A stretch of 64,000 nt of DNA from Sphingomonas pseudosanguinis (GTDB lineage: Bacteria > Pseudomonadota > Alphaproteobacteria > Sphingomonadales > Sphingomonadaceae): the NCBI RefSeq assembly GCF_014196255.1, contig NZ_JACIDH010000006.1, positions 104,774 to 168,773 of the forward strand, read 5' to 3'. Shown in pieces: positions 27,213 to 36,671 of the stretch. The translations under genes and the position numbers were made by a program. The notes under the pieces were generated by a model. The model saw nothing but the letters and a program-made list of their open reading frames with translations, was not told where the DNA came from and did no database searches. The first letter of the stretch is position 1. Each line of letters begins with the position of its first letter.

Positions 27213-27746
27213 TCAGGCGGCGGGCTTTTCCTTGTTGTAGATGGCGGCGGCGGCACGCAGGATTTCCAGGATCTTCTCCTGGGCGCGCGGCTCGTCCACC
27301 TCTTCCATCGCGGCGAGTTCGCGGGCGAGGCGGCTGGTCGCGGCCTCGAAAATCTGCCGTTCGGAATAGCTCTGCTCGGGCTGGTCGTCGGCGCGGAACA
27401 GGTCGCGGACCACTTCGGCGATCGACACCAGGTCGCCCGAATTGATCTTCGCTTCATATTCCTGGGCACGGCGCGACCACATGGTCCGCTTGACCTTGGG
27501 CTTGCCCTTCAGCGTTTCCATCGCCTCGCGCATGGTCTTGTCCGAAGACAGCTTGCGCATGCCGACCGACTCGGCCTTGTTGGTGGGAACGCGGAGCGTC
27601 ATGCGCTCCTTTTCGAACCGCAGCACATAGAGTTCGAGCTGCATCCCTGCGATTTCCTGCTTTTGCAGCTCGATCACGCGGCCCACGCCATGTTTGGGGT
27701 ACACGACATAGTCACCGACGTCGAAGTGGAGCGCCTTGGCAGCCAT
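27213..27746 (-). CDS. carD: CarD-family transcription regulator
   Basis: A 177-residue CarD/CdnL-type protein that binds the RNA polymerase beta subunit and stabilises open promoter complexes. The N-terminal RNAP-interaction domain starts FDVGDYVVYPKHGVGRVIELQ and continues through LRFEKERMTLRVPTNKAESVGMRKLS. The C-terminal DNA-binding helices are KRTMWSRRAQEYEAKINSGDLVSIAEVVRDLF, with the tryptophan that contacts the transcription bubble. The ATG at 27746 is next to the conserved start; upstream in-frame codons look like leader. It is followed by an intrinsic terminator. Confidence 0.93.
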   Translation of the reverse strand: MAAKALHFDVGDYVVYPKHGVGRVIELQKQEIAGMQLELYVLRFEKERMTLRVPTNKAESVGMRKLSSDKTMREAMETLKGKPKVKRTMWSRRAQEYEAKINSGDLVSIAEVVRDLFRADDQPEQSYSERQIFEAATSRLARELAAMEEVDEPRAQEKILEILRAAAAIYNKEKPAA

Positions 27747-28106
27747 TAAGGGGCCTTTCCGGATCAAGGCCTTCGCACGAGCGCCGAACAAGCGGAAATG
27801 GGTCCACTGATCAAGCCGGCCTCGGGAAGGAAGGGTCGAACACATCAAGGCGGGCAGTCGCGAAAACAGCTATGCCCGTCGCGGAACCATATAGCATGGT
27901 CGCAACAAAATTACCAGCATATGTGCAGGTATAGGGAACCATCCGGCGCGAACGGTCGAGGCGTCGCTATTCTATCTTTCCTCCCCTGCAAGGGGAGGGG
28001 GACCAGCGAAGCTGGTGGAGGGGTGTCCCGCCATCGAGAGGGGTACACCCCTCCGTCAGGCCTTCGGCCTGCCACCTCCCCTACAAGGGGAGGAATGGTT
28101 TGGGCG
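27747..28106. other. Intergenic region between fdxA and carD
   Basis: This 360-bp gap holds the carD leader and promoter region (27747-27960), AT-richer around 27895-27940 than its surroundings, and a family B repeat (27978-28095). No gene is seen. Confidence 0.6.
27978..28095. repeat. Palindromic repeat family B
   Basis: The ends are CTCCCCTGCAAGGGGAG and CCTCCCCTACAAGGGGAGG, each a palindrome. Between them lie GACCAGCGAAGCTGGT and an inverted pair around GTGTCCCG...GTACACCCC. It separates two genes of the same direction (fdxA then carD). Confidence 0.7.
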
Positions 28107-28448
28107 TCAATCGCCCTTGCCGGGTTCCGGGCTGAAGAACTGTTCGTACTTGTTCTCGACGCCCTTCATCGCATCGGCGTCGGGCGGCGTCTGGTCCAGC
28201 TTGCGCGTGACGTTGGGCCACTGGGCGGAGAAGGTGGTGTTCAGCTCCAGCCACTGTTCCAGCCCGCTCTCGGTGTCGGGCAGGATCGCCTCGGCCGGGC
28301 ATTCCGGCTCGCACACGCCGCAGTCGATGCATTCCGACGGGTTGATGACGAGCATGTTCTCGCCCTCATAGAAGCAGTCGACGGGACACACCTCGACACA
28401 GTCCATATACTTGCAGCGAATGCAGGCATCGGTGACGACGTAGGTCAT
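28107..28448 (-). CDS. fdxA: Seven-iron ferredoxin (3Fe-4S/4Fe-4S), FdxA type
   Basis: A 113-residue ferredoxin. The first cluster site is [17 protein letters not shown], where the changed spacing fits a 3Fe-4S plus 4Fe-4S arrangement, and the second is [12 protein letters not shown]. The tail after residue 60 ([21 protein letters not shown]) is the usual extension of alphaproteobacterial FdxA. The ATG at 28448 starts the conserved [10 protein letters not shown]. It lies 29 bases downstream of the S4-protein gene, so they may share a transcript. Confidence 0.93.
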   Translation of the reverse strand: MTYVVTDACIRCKYMDCVEVCPVDCFYEGENMLVINPSECIDCGVCEPECPAEAILPDTESGLEQWLELNTTFSAQWPNVTRKLDQTPPDADAMKGVENKYEQFFSPEPGKGD

Positions 28449-28477
28449 GACAACTCCCAAGGTACGAAGGCGTGCTG

Positions 28478-28798
28478 CTATGCCGCGTGCGGCGATCCGT
28501 CAACGCTTGAAACCGGAGAAGTGACCAGATCGCAATAACAGGCGCGTCCCTCGGCCGGGGGGCCGCGCCGCACGGGCAGCGACTCGACGCGCAGCACGCG
28601 GACGTCGCCGTGATGCGCGAAGGTCAGGATGCTGCCGATCCGCACCGGGGCATGCGCCCGGTCGATCGCGCGACCGTCCATGCGGAAATGCCCGTCGCAC
28701 GCCATCGCCTGTGCCGTCTCCCGCGACTTGGCGATCCGCGCCCACCAGAGGAAACGGTCGAGCCGCATCGACTCGGGGGCGGGGGCGCGGGTGGTCAT
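28478..28798 (-). CDS. S4-domain RNA-binding protein (Hsp15-like)
   Basis: A 106-residue protein with an N-terminal S4 RNA-binding domain: [33 protein letters not shown] (from residue 11). This is the pattern of Hsp15/HslR-like proteins that bind free 50S subunits with stalled nascent chains. The C-terminal part ([23 protein letters not shown]) is short and basic. The start at 28798 is preceded by the GC-rich repeat block. It sits 29 bases upstream of fdxA, and the SUV3-like helicase precedes it in the same direction. Confidence 0.85.
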   Translation of the reverse strand: MTTRAPAPESMRLDRFLWWARIAKSRETAQAMACDGHFRMDGRAIDRAHAPVRIGSILTFAHHGDVRVLRVESLPVRRGPPAEGRACYCDLVTSPVSSVDGSPHAA

Positions 28799-28846
28799 GG
28801 GGTGGGGCGATCCTTTTTGTGGGGAAGGGAAGACATGCGGAATCCC

Positions 28847-29006
28847 ATTCCTCCCCAAGCTGTGCTTGGGGAGGGGGACCATCCACAGGATGGTGGAGGG
28901 GCAGAGGCTTGGCGATGACCTTCGTGGCCTGACGCGAGCCGTGGGGCATTACCCCTCCACCACCGCTTCGCGGCGGTTCCCCTCCCCATCGGAAATGGGG
29001 AGGAAT
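28847..29006. repeat. Palindromic repeat family B
   Basis: The ends are CTCCCCAAGC...GCTTGGGGAG and CCCTCCCCATC...GATGGGGAGG-like arms, with ACCATCCACAGGATGGT and CCACCACCGCTTCGCGGCGG inside. It lies between the helicase and S4 genes, both on the minus strand. Confidence 0.6.
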
Positions 29007-29010
29007 AGCA

Positions 29011-31506
29011 TTATGAAGGTCGTCCCCAGTCGGCGAGCGCGGCGAAGGCGTTGCCGGGGCGCGCCTCGACCCGCGGGGCAGGGCGGGCAGGCGGGCGGCC
29101 GCGCCAGATCCAGCGGACGGGGTCGGCCTCAGCCGCCGGCTTGACTTTGCGGAAACCCAGATCGCCCATCAACCGGTCGAGCGTCGCCGCCTCCAGTCCG
29201 ATCGAGGTGGCGAGCGACGCATCGGGAGTAAACGGCCCGCGCCCCGCACGCGCATCATGCGCGGCGCGCGCGATGCGTTCGACCAGATCGACGCGCACCG
29301 CCTGCTCCCCCAGCGGCCGATAGCCCGAGGCGACGCCGCGCCCCGGCTCGTCGCGCCGCAATATCGTCGCGCCCGGTCGCGCCAGATCGGGCGTCTGGCC
29401 CCAGAGCGTCATCAGCGTGCGCCGCCAGGCGGCGGCACCGGGCTTCAGCAGCCGGGGATCGAATATGTCGAGCGTACCGATGGTGATGCCGAGGGCGCGC
29501 AACCGCCGCCGCTCGTCGGGGGACAGCGCATCGATCATCAACCGCAGCGGCTGGCGCGGCACGATGCCGCCGGCATCCTCCAGCGCGGCGGCGACGGCGC
29601 GGATCGCGGGCGACGCCTTGGCCTCGCGCGCCAGCGCCGCCAGCCGGACCAGCGCGGGCAATTGCCGGTCGAGCGAACGCGCCAGCCACGCCTCCAGCCG
29701 CGCCTTCACCCTGTCGCGCATCGGCTGCGACAGGCAATCCAGGTCGCGCTCCAGCCTGATCGCCGGTCGTCCGAGCGACGCACCCGCCGCCAGTCGCGCG
29801 ACGCCATGCCCGTCCCAGACCAGCCGGTCTTCGGCAAGCGTGAAGGCATCATGCTCGGCGGCGATCAGCGCCTCGGCACGGCGGCCACGTTCGGTGCCCA
29901 GCCGCTTTTCCGCCGCCGCCAGCAACAGGCGCTTGTCGTTCGCCCGCGCCCCCGCCTCGACGGTGAAGCGGAACCCCTCCAGCCGACCGATCGGGTGGTC
30001 CTCGACCAGCACCTCGCCCTCCGGCCCGATGGTGACGGGCAGCGCGCCGGCATCCGCGCCGATGCGGCGGATCAGCGCGGTGGTGCGCTTGTCGACGAAA
30101 CGCTGGGTCAGGCTGGCATGGAGACCGTCGGACAGCCGCTCCTCGATCTCGCGGGTGCGCTCAGCCCAATGCTTCGGGTCGGCCAGCCAGTCGGCGCGCT
30201 GCGCGATATAGGCCCAGCTGCGGATCGCGGAGAGGCGGCCCGCCAGCGTCTCGACATCGCCCGCCATGGTGTCGAGCCGCGCGATCTCGTCGGCGAACCA
30301 TTGGTGCGGGACATGGCCAAGCCCTTCGGACAGATGCCCGAACACGCGCGAGACGAAGCGGGCATGGGGATCGAGGCCGACTTTGCGGAAATCGGGAATG
30401 CCGCACGCGGCCCAGAGCCGTGCGACCATGGCGGGCCGCCGCACCCGGTCGCGGACCCAGGGTTCGTCGGCGAGGCGCTTGAGCACCTGCAGATCGGTGG
30501 CGAGCGGGGCGGCGCGGAGCACACCGGGTTCGGGCTTGCGCTCCAGGCTGGCGATCAGCGCGTCGATGCTCGACAGGTCGGGATCGCCCTCGCGCCAGTA
30601 GAGATGGTCGAGCCGGGGGAAGCGATGCTCCTCGATCGCCAGCACTTCTTCGGGGAGAAACGAGTCCGGCCCTTCCTCGGCCAGCGCGCCGAAACTGCCG
30701 TCGCGGTGGTGCCGCCCGGCGCGTCCGGCGATCTGCGCCATTTCGGCGACGGTCAGACGACGGCGGCGACGGCCGTCGAACTTGTGAAGTCCGGCAAAGG
30801 CGACATGCGCGACGTCCATGTTCAGACCCATGCCGATCGCGTCGGTCGCGACCAGATAATCGACCTCGCCCGCCTGGAACATCTCGACCTGCGCGTTGCG
30901 GGTGCGCGGGGACAGCGCGCCCATCACCACCGCCGCGCCGCCGCGCAGACGGCGCAGCATCTCGGCGACCGCATAGACCTCCTCCGCCGAGAAGGCGACG
31001 ATGGCCGAGCGTTTGGGCAAGCGGCTGATCTTCTTCGCGCCGGCATAGGTCAGCGTCGAGAAGCGCGGTCGCGCGATGATCTCGGCATCGGGCACCAGCG
31101 CACGGATCATGGGCTTGAGCGCTTCGGACCCCAGGATCATCGTCTCGTCACGGCCGCGCTGGTGCAGCAACCGATCGGTAAAGACATGACCGCGCTCCAG
31201 GTCCGCGCCCAGCTGCGCCTCGTCCAGCGCGACGAAGGCGACGTCGCGGTCGGGCATCGACTCGGCGGTGCACAGGAACCAGCGCGCATCGGGGGGAACG
31301 ATCTTTTCCTCGCCGGTCACCAGCGCGACCTTGTCCGCGCCCTTGATCGCGACGACCCGGTCATAGACCTCGCGCGCCAGCAGCCGCAGGGGAAAGCCGA
31401 TGATGCCGCTGCTATGCGCGCACATCCGCTCGATCGCGAGGTGCGTCTTGCCGGTGTTGGTCGGCCCGAGAACGGCCGTAACGGCGCCCGATACGCGGCT
31501 GGTCAT
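29011..31506 (-). CDS. SUV3-like ATP-dependent RNA helicase
   Basis: An 831-residue superfamily 2 helicase related to mitochondrial SUV3, the partner of exoribonucleases in RNA decay. Walker A is VLGPTNTGKTH (residues 12-22), the DExH-type motif is VALDEAQLGADLERG, and motif VI is AQIAGRAGRHHRDG, with ATDAIGMGLNMDV as motif V. The C-terminal half (from about 350) carries the SUV3 helical bundle and an alanine-rich region; the end is basic and proline-rich. The ATG at 31506 precedes the first helicase strand. It is divergent from the M23 peptidase gene. Confidence 0.88.
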   Translation of the reverse strand: MTSRVSGAVTAVLGPTNTGKTHLAIERMCAHSSGIIGFPLRLLAREVYDRVVAIKGADKVALVTGEEKIVPPDARWFLCTAESMPDRDVAFVALDEAQLGADLERGHVFTDRLLHQRGRDETMILGSEALKPMIRALVPDAEIIARPRFSTLTYAGAKKISRLPKRSAIVAFSAEEVYAVAEMLRRLRGGAAVVMGALSPRTRNAQVEMFQAGEVDYLVATDAIGMGLNMDVAHVAFAGLHKFDGRRRRRLTVAEMAQIAGRAGRHHRDGSFGALAEEGPDSFLPEEVLAIEEHRFPRLDHLYWREGDPDLSSIDALIASLERKPEPGVLRAAPLATDLQVLKRLADEPWVRDRVRRPAMVARLWAACGIPDFRKVGLDPHARFVSRVFGHLSEGLGHVPHQWFADEIARLDTMAGDVETLAGRLSAIRSWAYIAQRADWLADPKHWAERTREIEERLSDGLHASLTQRFVDKRTTALIRRIGADAGALPVTIGPEGEVLVEDHPIGRLEGFRFTVEAGARANDKRLLLAAAEKRLGTERGRRAEALIAAEHDAFTLAEDRLVWDGHGVARLAAGASLGRPAIRLERDLDCLSQPMRDRVKARLEAWLARSLDRQLPALVRLAALAREAKASPAIRAVAAALEDAGGIVPRQPLRLMIDALSPDERRRLRALGITIGTLDIFDPRLLKPGAAAWRRTLMTLWGQTPDLARPGATILRRDEPGRGVASGYRPLGEQAVRVDLVERIARAAHDARAGRGPFTPDASLATSIGLEAATLDRLMGDLGFRKVKPAAEADPVRWIWRGRPPARPAPRVEARPGNAFAALADWGRPS

Positions 31507-31728
31507 GCCCCCTACATCGGGCTTCGCGTGGCCGGTTGCAACGGCATGGAGCAAGACGGTCGACCGATAGCGGGATTCGGCCCGAAGCGGCCACGCCCCG
31601 TCGCAGCATGCGGCGCCCAAGCGGTCGCATGGTTTGACTTTGCCCCGCCCGGCCATCAACCAGCATGGCAAGCGCCGGGGGGGATCGGCGACGCCCATCG
31701 ACACTCACGGACGTAACCGATCTTTCGC

Positions 31729-33201
31729 ATGTTCCTGGCTACCGACGACGCATCCTATCTCTCCGGCGGCACCGCCGCGCGCACGCTGGGCGGCGCGCTG
31801 GCACCCGCGTCCAAACCCCGCCCGTCCGGCTGGCGCCAGATGCTGCGCGAAATCGACTGGGTGCCCGATCTGGGCACGCGGATCGGCAGCCGCGACTGGT
31901 GGCGCGGGCTGGCGACCTGCACTGCGCTATGTGCGACGACGATCGCGCTGTCGCCCGGCCTCCACCGCCCGATCGCCGGCGAATCCCCTGCCCCCCTGAC
32001 CGGCGAGGTTCGGGAGAATGCCCGCGCCCAGGCGATCGCGCCGCTGGCGCTGGGCGCCGATACTAGTCGGCACGCGGCGGCGAACGCGATGGTCGCCACG
32101 CTGGCCGAAGCGCCTGAGCGGCCGATGATGCAATTGTCCGCGACGGTCGGCGCGGGCGACCGGCTGGCCCGCGTGCTCCAGCGCGCCGGCGTTGCCAAGG
32201 ATCAGGCGCGGGCGGCCGCCGATCTGGTCGAACAGGCGACCGACGGTGCCGACATCGCCTCCGGCACCCGCGTCGCGCTGACGCTGGGGCGGCGGCCGAG
32301 CCGGACGGTCGCACGGCCGCTCGAACAGATGAAGCTGCGCGCGCGCTTCGACTTGGCGGTGACGCTGACCCGCGCGGGCAAGGGCTTCACCATGACCGAG
32401 CAGCCGATCGCGATCGATCATACGCCGCTGCGCCTCCAGGGGCTGGCGGGGTCGAGCCTGTACCGATCGGCCCGCGCCGCCGGCGCGCCGGCCAAGGTCG
32501 TCGAAACCTATATGAAGGCGCTGGCCAGCCGCATGTCGGTCGGCCGCGAGGTCAAGCGTGCCGACAGCTTCGACCTGATCATCGAGCGTGAGCGTGCCGC
32601 CACCGGCGAGACCCGGCTCGGTCGGCTGCTCTATGCGGGGCTCGATCGCGGCGGCCGCAAGGTACAGCTGGCGCGGCTGCCCGGCGAGGACGATGGCGAC
32701 TGGTACGACGTCAATGGCCAGAGCCAGAAGCGCGGCGCGATGGGCATGCCGGTCGCGGGTCGGATCACCTCCTCCTTCGGCAATCGGATGCATCCGGTGC
32801 TGGGCTTCATGCGGATGCACAAGGGGCTCGACATCGGTGCCCCCCGTGGCACGCCGATCCATGCGATCATGGACGGCGTCGTCCAGTTCGCGGGCCGTTC
32901 GGGCGGCTATGGCAATTTCGTCAAGCTGATGCATGGCGGCGGCGTCGCCAGTGGTTACGGCCATATGAGCCGCTTCGTCGTCCGCTCGGGCGCGCGGGTG
33001 AAGCAGGGGCAGGTGATCGGCTATGTCGGCTCGACCGGCATGTCGACCGGCCCGCATCTGCACTGGGAAGTGTGGAAGAACGGCGCGACCGTCAATCCGC
33101 GCAGCCTGAAGCTGTCGAGCGTCGCCGCGCTGTCGGGCGCCAAGCTGCGCGCCTTCCGCCACGCGGTGCAGCAGCTGCTGTCGGTCAAGCCGGGCCGGTA
33201 A
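31729..33201 (+). CDS. M23 family metallopeptidase (LytM/DD-endopeptidase type)
   Basis: A 490-residue membrane-anchored peptidase. One transmembrane segment (about 60-80, GLATCTALCATTIALSPGL) is followed by a LysM-like/OapA region (ARVLQRAGVAKDQARAAADL) and a linker. The C-terminal M23 domain (about 340-465) has the zinc ligands: HKGLDIGAP (His364, Asp368) and GPHLHWEV (HLH 443-445), so it is catalytically competent. Such enzymes cut peptide cross-links of peptidoglycan in the periplasm. A weaker alternative is an amidase-activating LytM protein, but those lack the zinc ligands. Confidence 0.9.
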   Translation: MFLATDDASYLSGGTAARTLGGALAPASKPRPSGWRQMLREIDWVPDLGTRIGSRDWWRGLATCTALCATTIALSPGLHRPIAGESPAPLTGEVRENARAQAIAPLALGADTSRHAAANAMVATLAEAPERPMMQLSATVGAGDRLARVLQRAGVAKDQARAAADLVEQATDGADIASGTRVALTLGRRPSRTVARPLEQMKLRARFDLAVTLTRAGKGFTMTEQPIAIDHTPLRLQGLAGSSLYRSARAAGAPAKVVETYMKALASRMSVGREVKRADSFDLIIERERAATGETRLGRLLYAGLDRGGRKVQLARLPGEDDGDWYDVNGQSQKRGAMGMPVAGRITSSFGNRMHPVLGFMRMHKGLDIGAPRGTPIHAIMDGVVQFAGRSGGYGNFVKLMHGGGVASGYGHMSRFVVRSGARVKQGQVIGYVGSTGMSTGPHLHWEVWKNGATVNPRSLKLSSVAALSGAKLRAFRHAVQQLLSVKPGR

Positions 33202-33219
33202 GGCACCGGCCAAGGCGGG

Positions 33220-34866
33220 TCAGCGCCCGCCCGAGCGCCAGCGCGCGACCGTTGCGTTGAGCACGCCTTCGCCCGCCGCGCGGTCGGTCCACAGCGCGGT
33301 GATCGGCATATCGCCCGAGGCGGGGCGCTTGCCGTCCTCCAGATTGTCGAAGCTGGCGCGCACCGGAAAGGCCACGCCCTCGCCGCACAGGATCGCCTCG
33401 CGGTTGCGCAGCGCCGACATGGTGTCGAGCAGGCCGCGCCCGCCCTCGGGCATGGCGGCGGCGACCATCGCCTGATCGCGGTCGTTGTTCAGGCGCATGG
33501 CGATGATGGTGCCGCACTGCGACAACACCCCTTCGGCCAGATCGGAGGGACGCTGCGTCACCAAGCCCAGCGAGACGCCGTATTTGCGCCCCTCCTTGGC
33601 GATGCGCGCCAGGATGCGCCCGACCGCCGACCCCTGTTCGGCGCGCGCGGGGATGTAGCGATGCGCCTCCTCGCACACCATCAGCACCGGGCGTCGCTCC
33701 TCGGGTCGCGCCCAGACCGCCTGGTCGAAGATTATCCGCGCCAGCACCGCGACGACGACGCTGGTCACCTCGGACGGCACGCCCGATACGTCGATGATCG
33801 AGATCGGCCGCCCGTCGCCCGGCATGCGCAGGATACGGCTCAGGAACGCGGCCATGGTATCGCCGACCAGCATGCCGGAGAACATGAAGGCATAGCGCGG
33901 ATCGCCCTTGATCTCGTCCAGCTTGGCCTTGATCCGCTGATAGGGCGCGATCTCGCCCGCGCGGTCCAGCTTGCTCATCTCCTGGGTCAGCGCCGCGCCC
34001 AGATCGGACAGCAGATAGGGGATGGGCGTGTCGACGGTCACGCGCGGCACCTCGGCGGCGGCGCGGCTGCGCGTCCGCGCGGCGAGCAGACACTTGGCGA
34101 GGATGTCGACCTCGATCTGGCGCTCGGCGGGGCTGGCCGACAACAGCATCTCGCAATGCTCTTCGAAGGTCATCAGCCAATAGGGCATGCGCAGATTGCC
34201 GACGTCGTGCACCTCGCCGGTGGCGCGAAAGGCGGTGGCATATTCGCCGTGCGGGTCGATCATCACGACATGGCCGCGCGGCGCCATCTCGCAGATGCGG
34301 TGGAGGATCAACGCGGTCGCGGTCGACTTGCCGGTGCCGGTCGACCCGACCAGTGCGAAATGGCGGCCGAGCAGCGCGTCGATGGTCAGTGTCGCGGGCA
34401 CGCTGCGCGCCGGATAGACGGTGCCGATGCGGATGGTCGGCGCGCCCCGGCGATCGTGCATCGCGGCCAGTTCGGCATTGGTGATCGCATGCACCGCCGC
34501 GCCGGGCAGCGGATAGGCGGTGACGCCGCGCCGAAAGCCGTGAAGCGTGCCGCTCCCCGCCTCGCACCAGCCCTCGCCGATCAGCTCGACCTCGGTCTGG
34601 ATCGCGGCGGGATCGCTGGCGGGATCGAGCGACATGTTGCGGATCGTGCCGATGATCCAGCGATCGCCGCGCCGGATCTTGATCGGCATTGCCACCTGTC
34701 CCGCCGCCGCCAAGACCGGGTCGGCGTCGCCGCCAAGCGCGCTCACCGCCTCCCGGTCGAGGACGATCCGCGCCGTCGATCCGCCGACCGCCAGCAGCCA
34801 GCCGATGACGGGCGTATCGACCGGTATGGCCGTGGCATTGGGGAAGACAGGCAGAGGGTGGGACAT
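33220..34866 (-). CDS. HerA-like hexameric ATPase (DUF87)
   Basis: A 548-residue ATPase of the HerA/FtsK superfamily. The N-terminal HAS-barrel occupies about residues 10-115. Walker A is LVGSTGTGKST (172-182), followed by MIDPHGEY, and the Walker B region is PVLMVCEEAHRYIP, with the helical insert GILARI-type segment AVGRILARIAKEGRKYGVSLGLVTQRPSDL. HerA acts as a DNA translocase, usually with NurA nuclease, and in phage defence with Sir2-like or DUF4297 partners. None of these partners is adjacent here, so its role in this cell is open. Confidence 0.88.
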   Translation of the reverse strand: MSHPLPVFPNATAIPVDTPVIGWLLAVGGSTARIVLDREAVSALGGDADPVLAAAGQVAMPIKIRRGDRWIIGTIRNMSLDPASDPAAIQTEVELIGEGWCEAGSGTLHGFRRGVTAYPLPGAAVHAITNAELAAMHDRRGAPTIRIGTVYPARSVPATLTIDALLGRHFALVGSTGTGKSTATALILHRICEMAPRGHVVMIDPHGEYATAFRATGEVHDVGNLRMPYWLMTFEEHCEMLLSASPAERQIEVDILAKCLLAARTRSRAAAEVPRVTVDTPIPYLLSDLGAALTQEMSKLDRAGEIAPYQRIKAKLDEIKGDPRYAFMFSGMLVGDTMAAFLSRILRMPGDGRPISIIDVSGVPSEVTSVVVAVLARIIFDQAVWARPEERRPVLMVCEEAHRYIPARAEQGSAVGRILARIAKEGRKYGVSLGLVTQRPSDLAEGVLSQCGTIIAMRLNNDRDQAMVAAAMPEGGRGLLDTMSALRNREAILCGEGVAFPVRASFDNLEDGKRPASGDMPITALWTDRAAGEGVLNATVARWRSGGR

Positions 34867-34939
34867 GCACGCAGCCGTAACGGTCGGGGAAAGGTCACCG
34901 TGTTGATAAGCGGCAAAACTTAAAGATATGGTGACGTTA

Positions 34940-35704
34940 TCAGACCCGCCGCGCGATCCAGCCCGCCGCCCAGCCGAGCAGCACCGATAGCGCCACCGCA
35001 GTCAGTCCGTACGGGATGGCGGCGCGGTCGGCGGCGCGCGCGACGAACCGTTCGAAGCCCGATTTGCGGATGTCGATGTCGCGCACGGCGGCGGCCAGCA
35101 CGCGCCCGTCGCGGATTAGGAAGGTCTCGGCGGTGAAGCGGCCCACCGGCACGCGCGCGGGAATGGTGACGCGTGCGCGGTAGAGCACGTCGTCGGTGAT
35201 CTCGACCGCGCTCGGCGCCTCGACATACAGCCCCGCGCGGCGGCGCTGGTCGACCAGCCCGGCCTGGAAGCGCGCCTGCACATCGGCGGGCGCGTTGGAG
35301 GCGGGGGAGAGCTGAAGGCTGTCGAGCCCCAGTTCGTAGATGGCGCGGGTGCGATCGTCGACGATCCGGCCGATCGGCCGTGACGAGGCGATGGCGTAGA
35401 AGGAGGGTGCCGATTGATAGCGCAGCCGCCCGGCATTGACCCAGAGCCCCGCGATCTTCTCCTTCTCGCGGATCAGGATCGACTGGGTCGGCCCCTTGAC
35501 CACCACGACGATGTCGGTTGGCTTGTCGTCCTGCGGCGGGCGACCGCCGGGATAGAGGATCGCACCGAACAGCAGCAGCTCGGCACCGGTGAAGCTGTAC
35601 GCGATCTGGATGTCGCGCTGCGACACGTCGGGGACCAGCACCGGCTTGGCCTGCGCCATCAGCAGCGGCGACAGCAGGGCGAGGACGGGCGCGAGCCGCC
35701 TCAT
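34940..35704 (-). CDS. TIGR02186 family membrane protein
   Basis: A 254-residue protein of an uncharacterised alphaproteobacterial family (TIGR02186). The signal peptide (APVLALLSPLLMAQAKP) and one C-terminal transmembrane helix (YGLTAVALSVLLGWAAGWIARR) place most of it in the periplasm. The body is beta-rich, with conserved SFTGAELLLFGAI and LWVNAGRLRYQSAPSFYAIASS. It overlaps the TauE/SafE gene by four bases; this pairing is common in alphaproteobacteria and suggests an accessory role in transport of sulfur oxyanions or related anions (inference). Confidence 0.85.
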   Translation of the reverse strand: MRRLAPVLALLSPLLMAQAKPVLVPDVSQRDIQIAYSFTGAELLLFGAILYPGGRPPQDDKPTDIVVVVKGPTQSILIREKEKIAGLWVNAGRLRYQSAPSFYAIASSRPIGRIVDDRTRAIYELGLDSLQLSPASNAPADVQARFQAGLVDQRRRAGLYVEAPSAVEITDDVLYRARVTIPARVPVGRFTAETFLIRDGRVLAAAVRDIDIRKSGFERFVARAADRAAIPYGLTAVALSVLLGWAAGWIARRV

Positions 35705-36669
35705 GACAGCTGGACCGTGAAGATCTCCTCGGGCCGCCAGACGAGGCCGAGCAGGATGCGCAGGCCGACGAGCAGCACGATGACGGCGAGTGCGAGCCGC
35801 AGATATTCGGGCTTCACATTGGTCGCGAACTTGGCGCCCAGCTGCGCGCCCGTCACCGATCCGATCAGGAGCAGGCCGGCCAGGACGATGTCGACCGCCT
35901 TGGTGGTGGTGGCATGGACCATCGTCGCCGCCGCCGTCACGAACAGCGTCTGGAACAGCGAGGTGCCGAGCACCACCCGCGTCGCCATGCCCAGGATATA
36001 GATCATCGCCGGCACCAGCACGAACCCGCCGCCGATCCCGAGCAATATGGTCAGGATGCCGGTGAACATCCCCAGCAACAAGGGGGCGAGCGGCGAGATA
36101 TAGATGCCCGAGGCGTAGAAGCGGGTGCGGAAGGGAAGGGCGGCGACCAGCGGATGGTGCCGCCGCCGCGCCGCCCGCTGCGCCACGCCGCGCCGCGCCG
36201 CGATGATTGCGGCCAGCGCCTCGCGCGCCATCACCGACCCGATCCAGCCGAGCATCAGCACATAGACGATCGCGATCACCGTATCGATCTGCCCGCTCGC
36301 CTGGAGCAGGCGGAAGATATAGGCGCCGATGAACGACCCGATGATGCCGCCCGCGACCAGCACGCCGCCCATCTTCACATCGACCCCGCCACGCTGCCAG
36401 TGCGCGAACACGCCCGACACGCTGGCGCCGGTCACCTGGCTGGCGGCCGACGCGGCGGCGACGGTCGGCGGGATGCCATAGACGATCAGCAGCGGCGTGG
36501 TCAGAAAGCCACCGCCCACCCCGAACATGCCCGACAACAGACCGACACCCGCACCCAGCGCGATGATGACCAGCGCATTGACCGACAGGTTGGCGATGGG
36601 AAGATACAGATCCACGCCGGCTGTTATAACCGCATGGGCGAGAGCGACCAGAGCCATCCCGATATTCAT
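35701..36669 (-). CDS. Sulfite exporter TauE/SafE family protein
   Basis: A 322-residue TSUP transporter with about eight transmembrane helices in two halves, each starting with the family glycine motif: SGMFGVGGGFLTTPLLIVYGIPPTVAAASAASQ and LLGIGGGFVLVPAMIYILGM. TSUP proteins move sulfite, organosulfonates or similar anions. The start is uncertain: the ATG at 36669 has a GGGGAGGA site supplied by the adjacent family B repeat, but a GTG at 36615 fits better the usual start VDLYLPIANLSVNALV. It is coupled to the TIGR02186 gene downstream. Confidence 0.87.
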   Translation of the reverse strand: MNIGMALVALAHAVITAGVDLYLPIANLSVNALVIIALGAGVGLLSGMFGVGGGFLTTPLLIVYGIPPTVAAASAASQVTGASVSGVFAHWQRGGVDVKMGGVLVAGGIIGSFIGAYIFRLLQASGQIDTVIAIVYVLMLGWIGSVMAREALAAIIAARRGVAQRAARRRHHPLVAALPFRTRFYASGIYISPLAPLLLGMFTGILTILLGIGGGFVLVPAMIYILGMATRVVLGTSLFQTLFVTAAATMVHATTTKAVDIVLAGLLLIGSVTGAQLGAKFATNVKPEYLRLALAVIVLLVGLRILLGLVWRPEEIFTVQLS

Positions 36670-36671
36670 CC

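Noticed and set aside
29257..31716. Long plus-strand frame opposite the SUV3-like helicase
   Set aside because: The minus strand encodes all helicase motifs; the plus-strand frame is a composition effect.
33220..34866. HerA-based phage defence system
   Set aside because: No Sir2-like, DUF4297 or nuclease partner is adjacent; neighbours are housekeeping genes.
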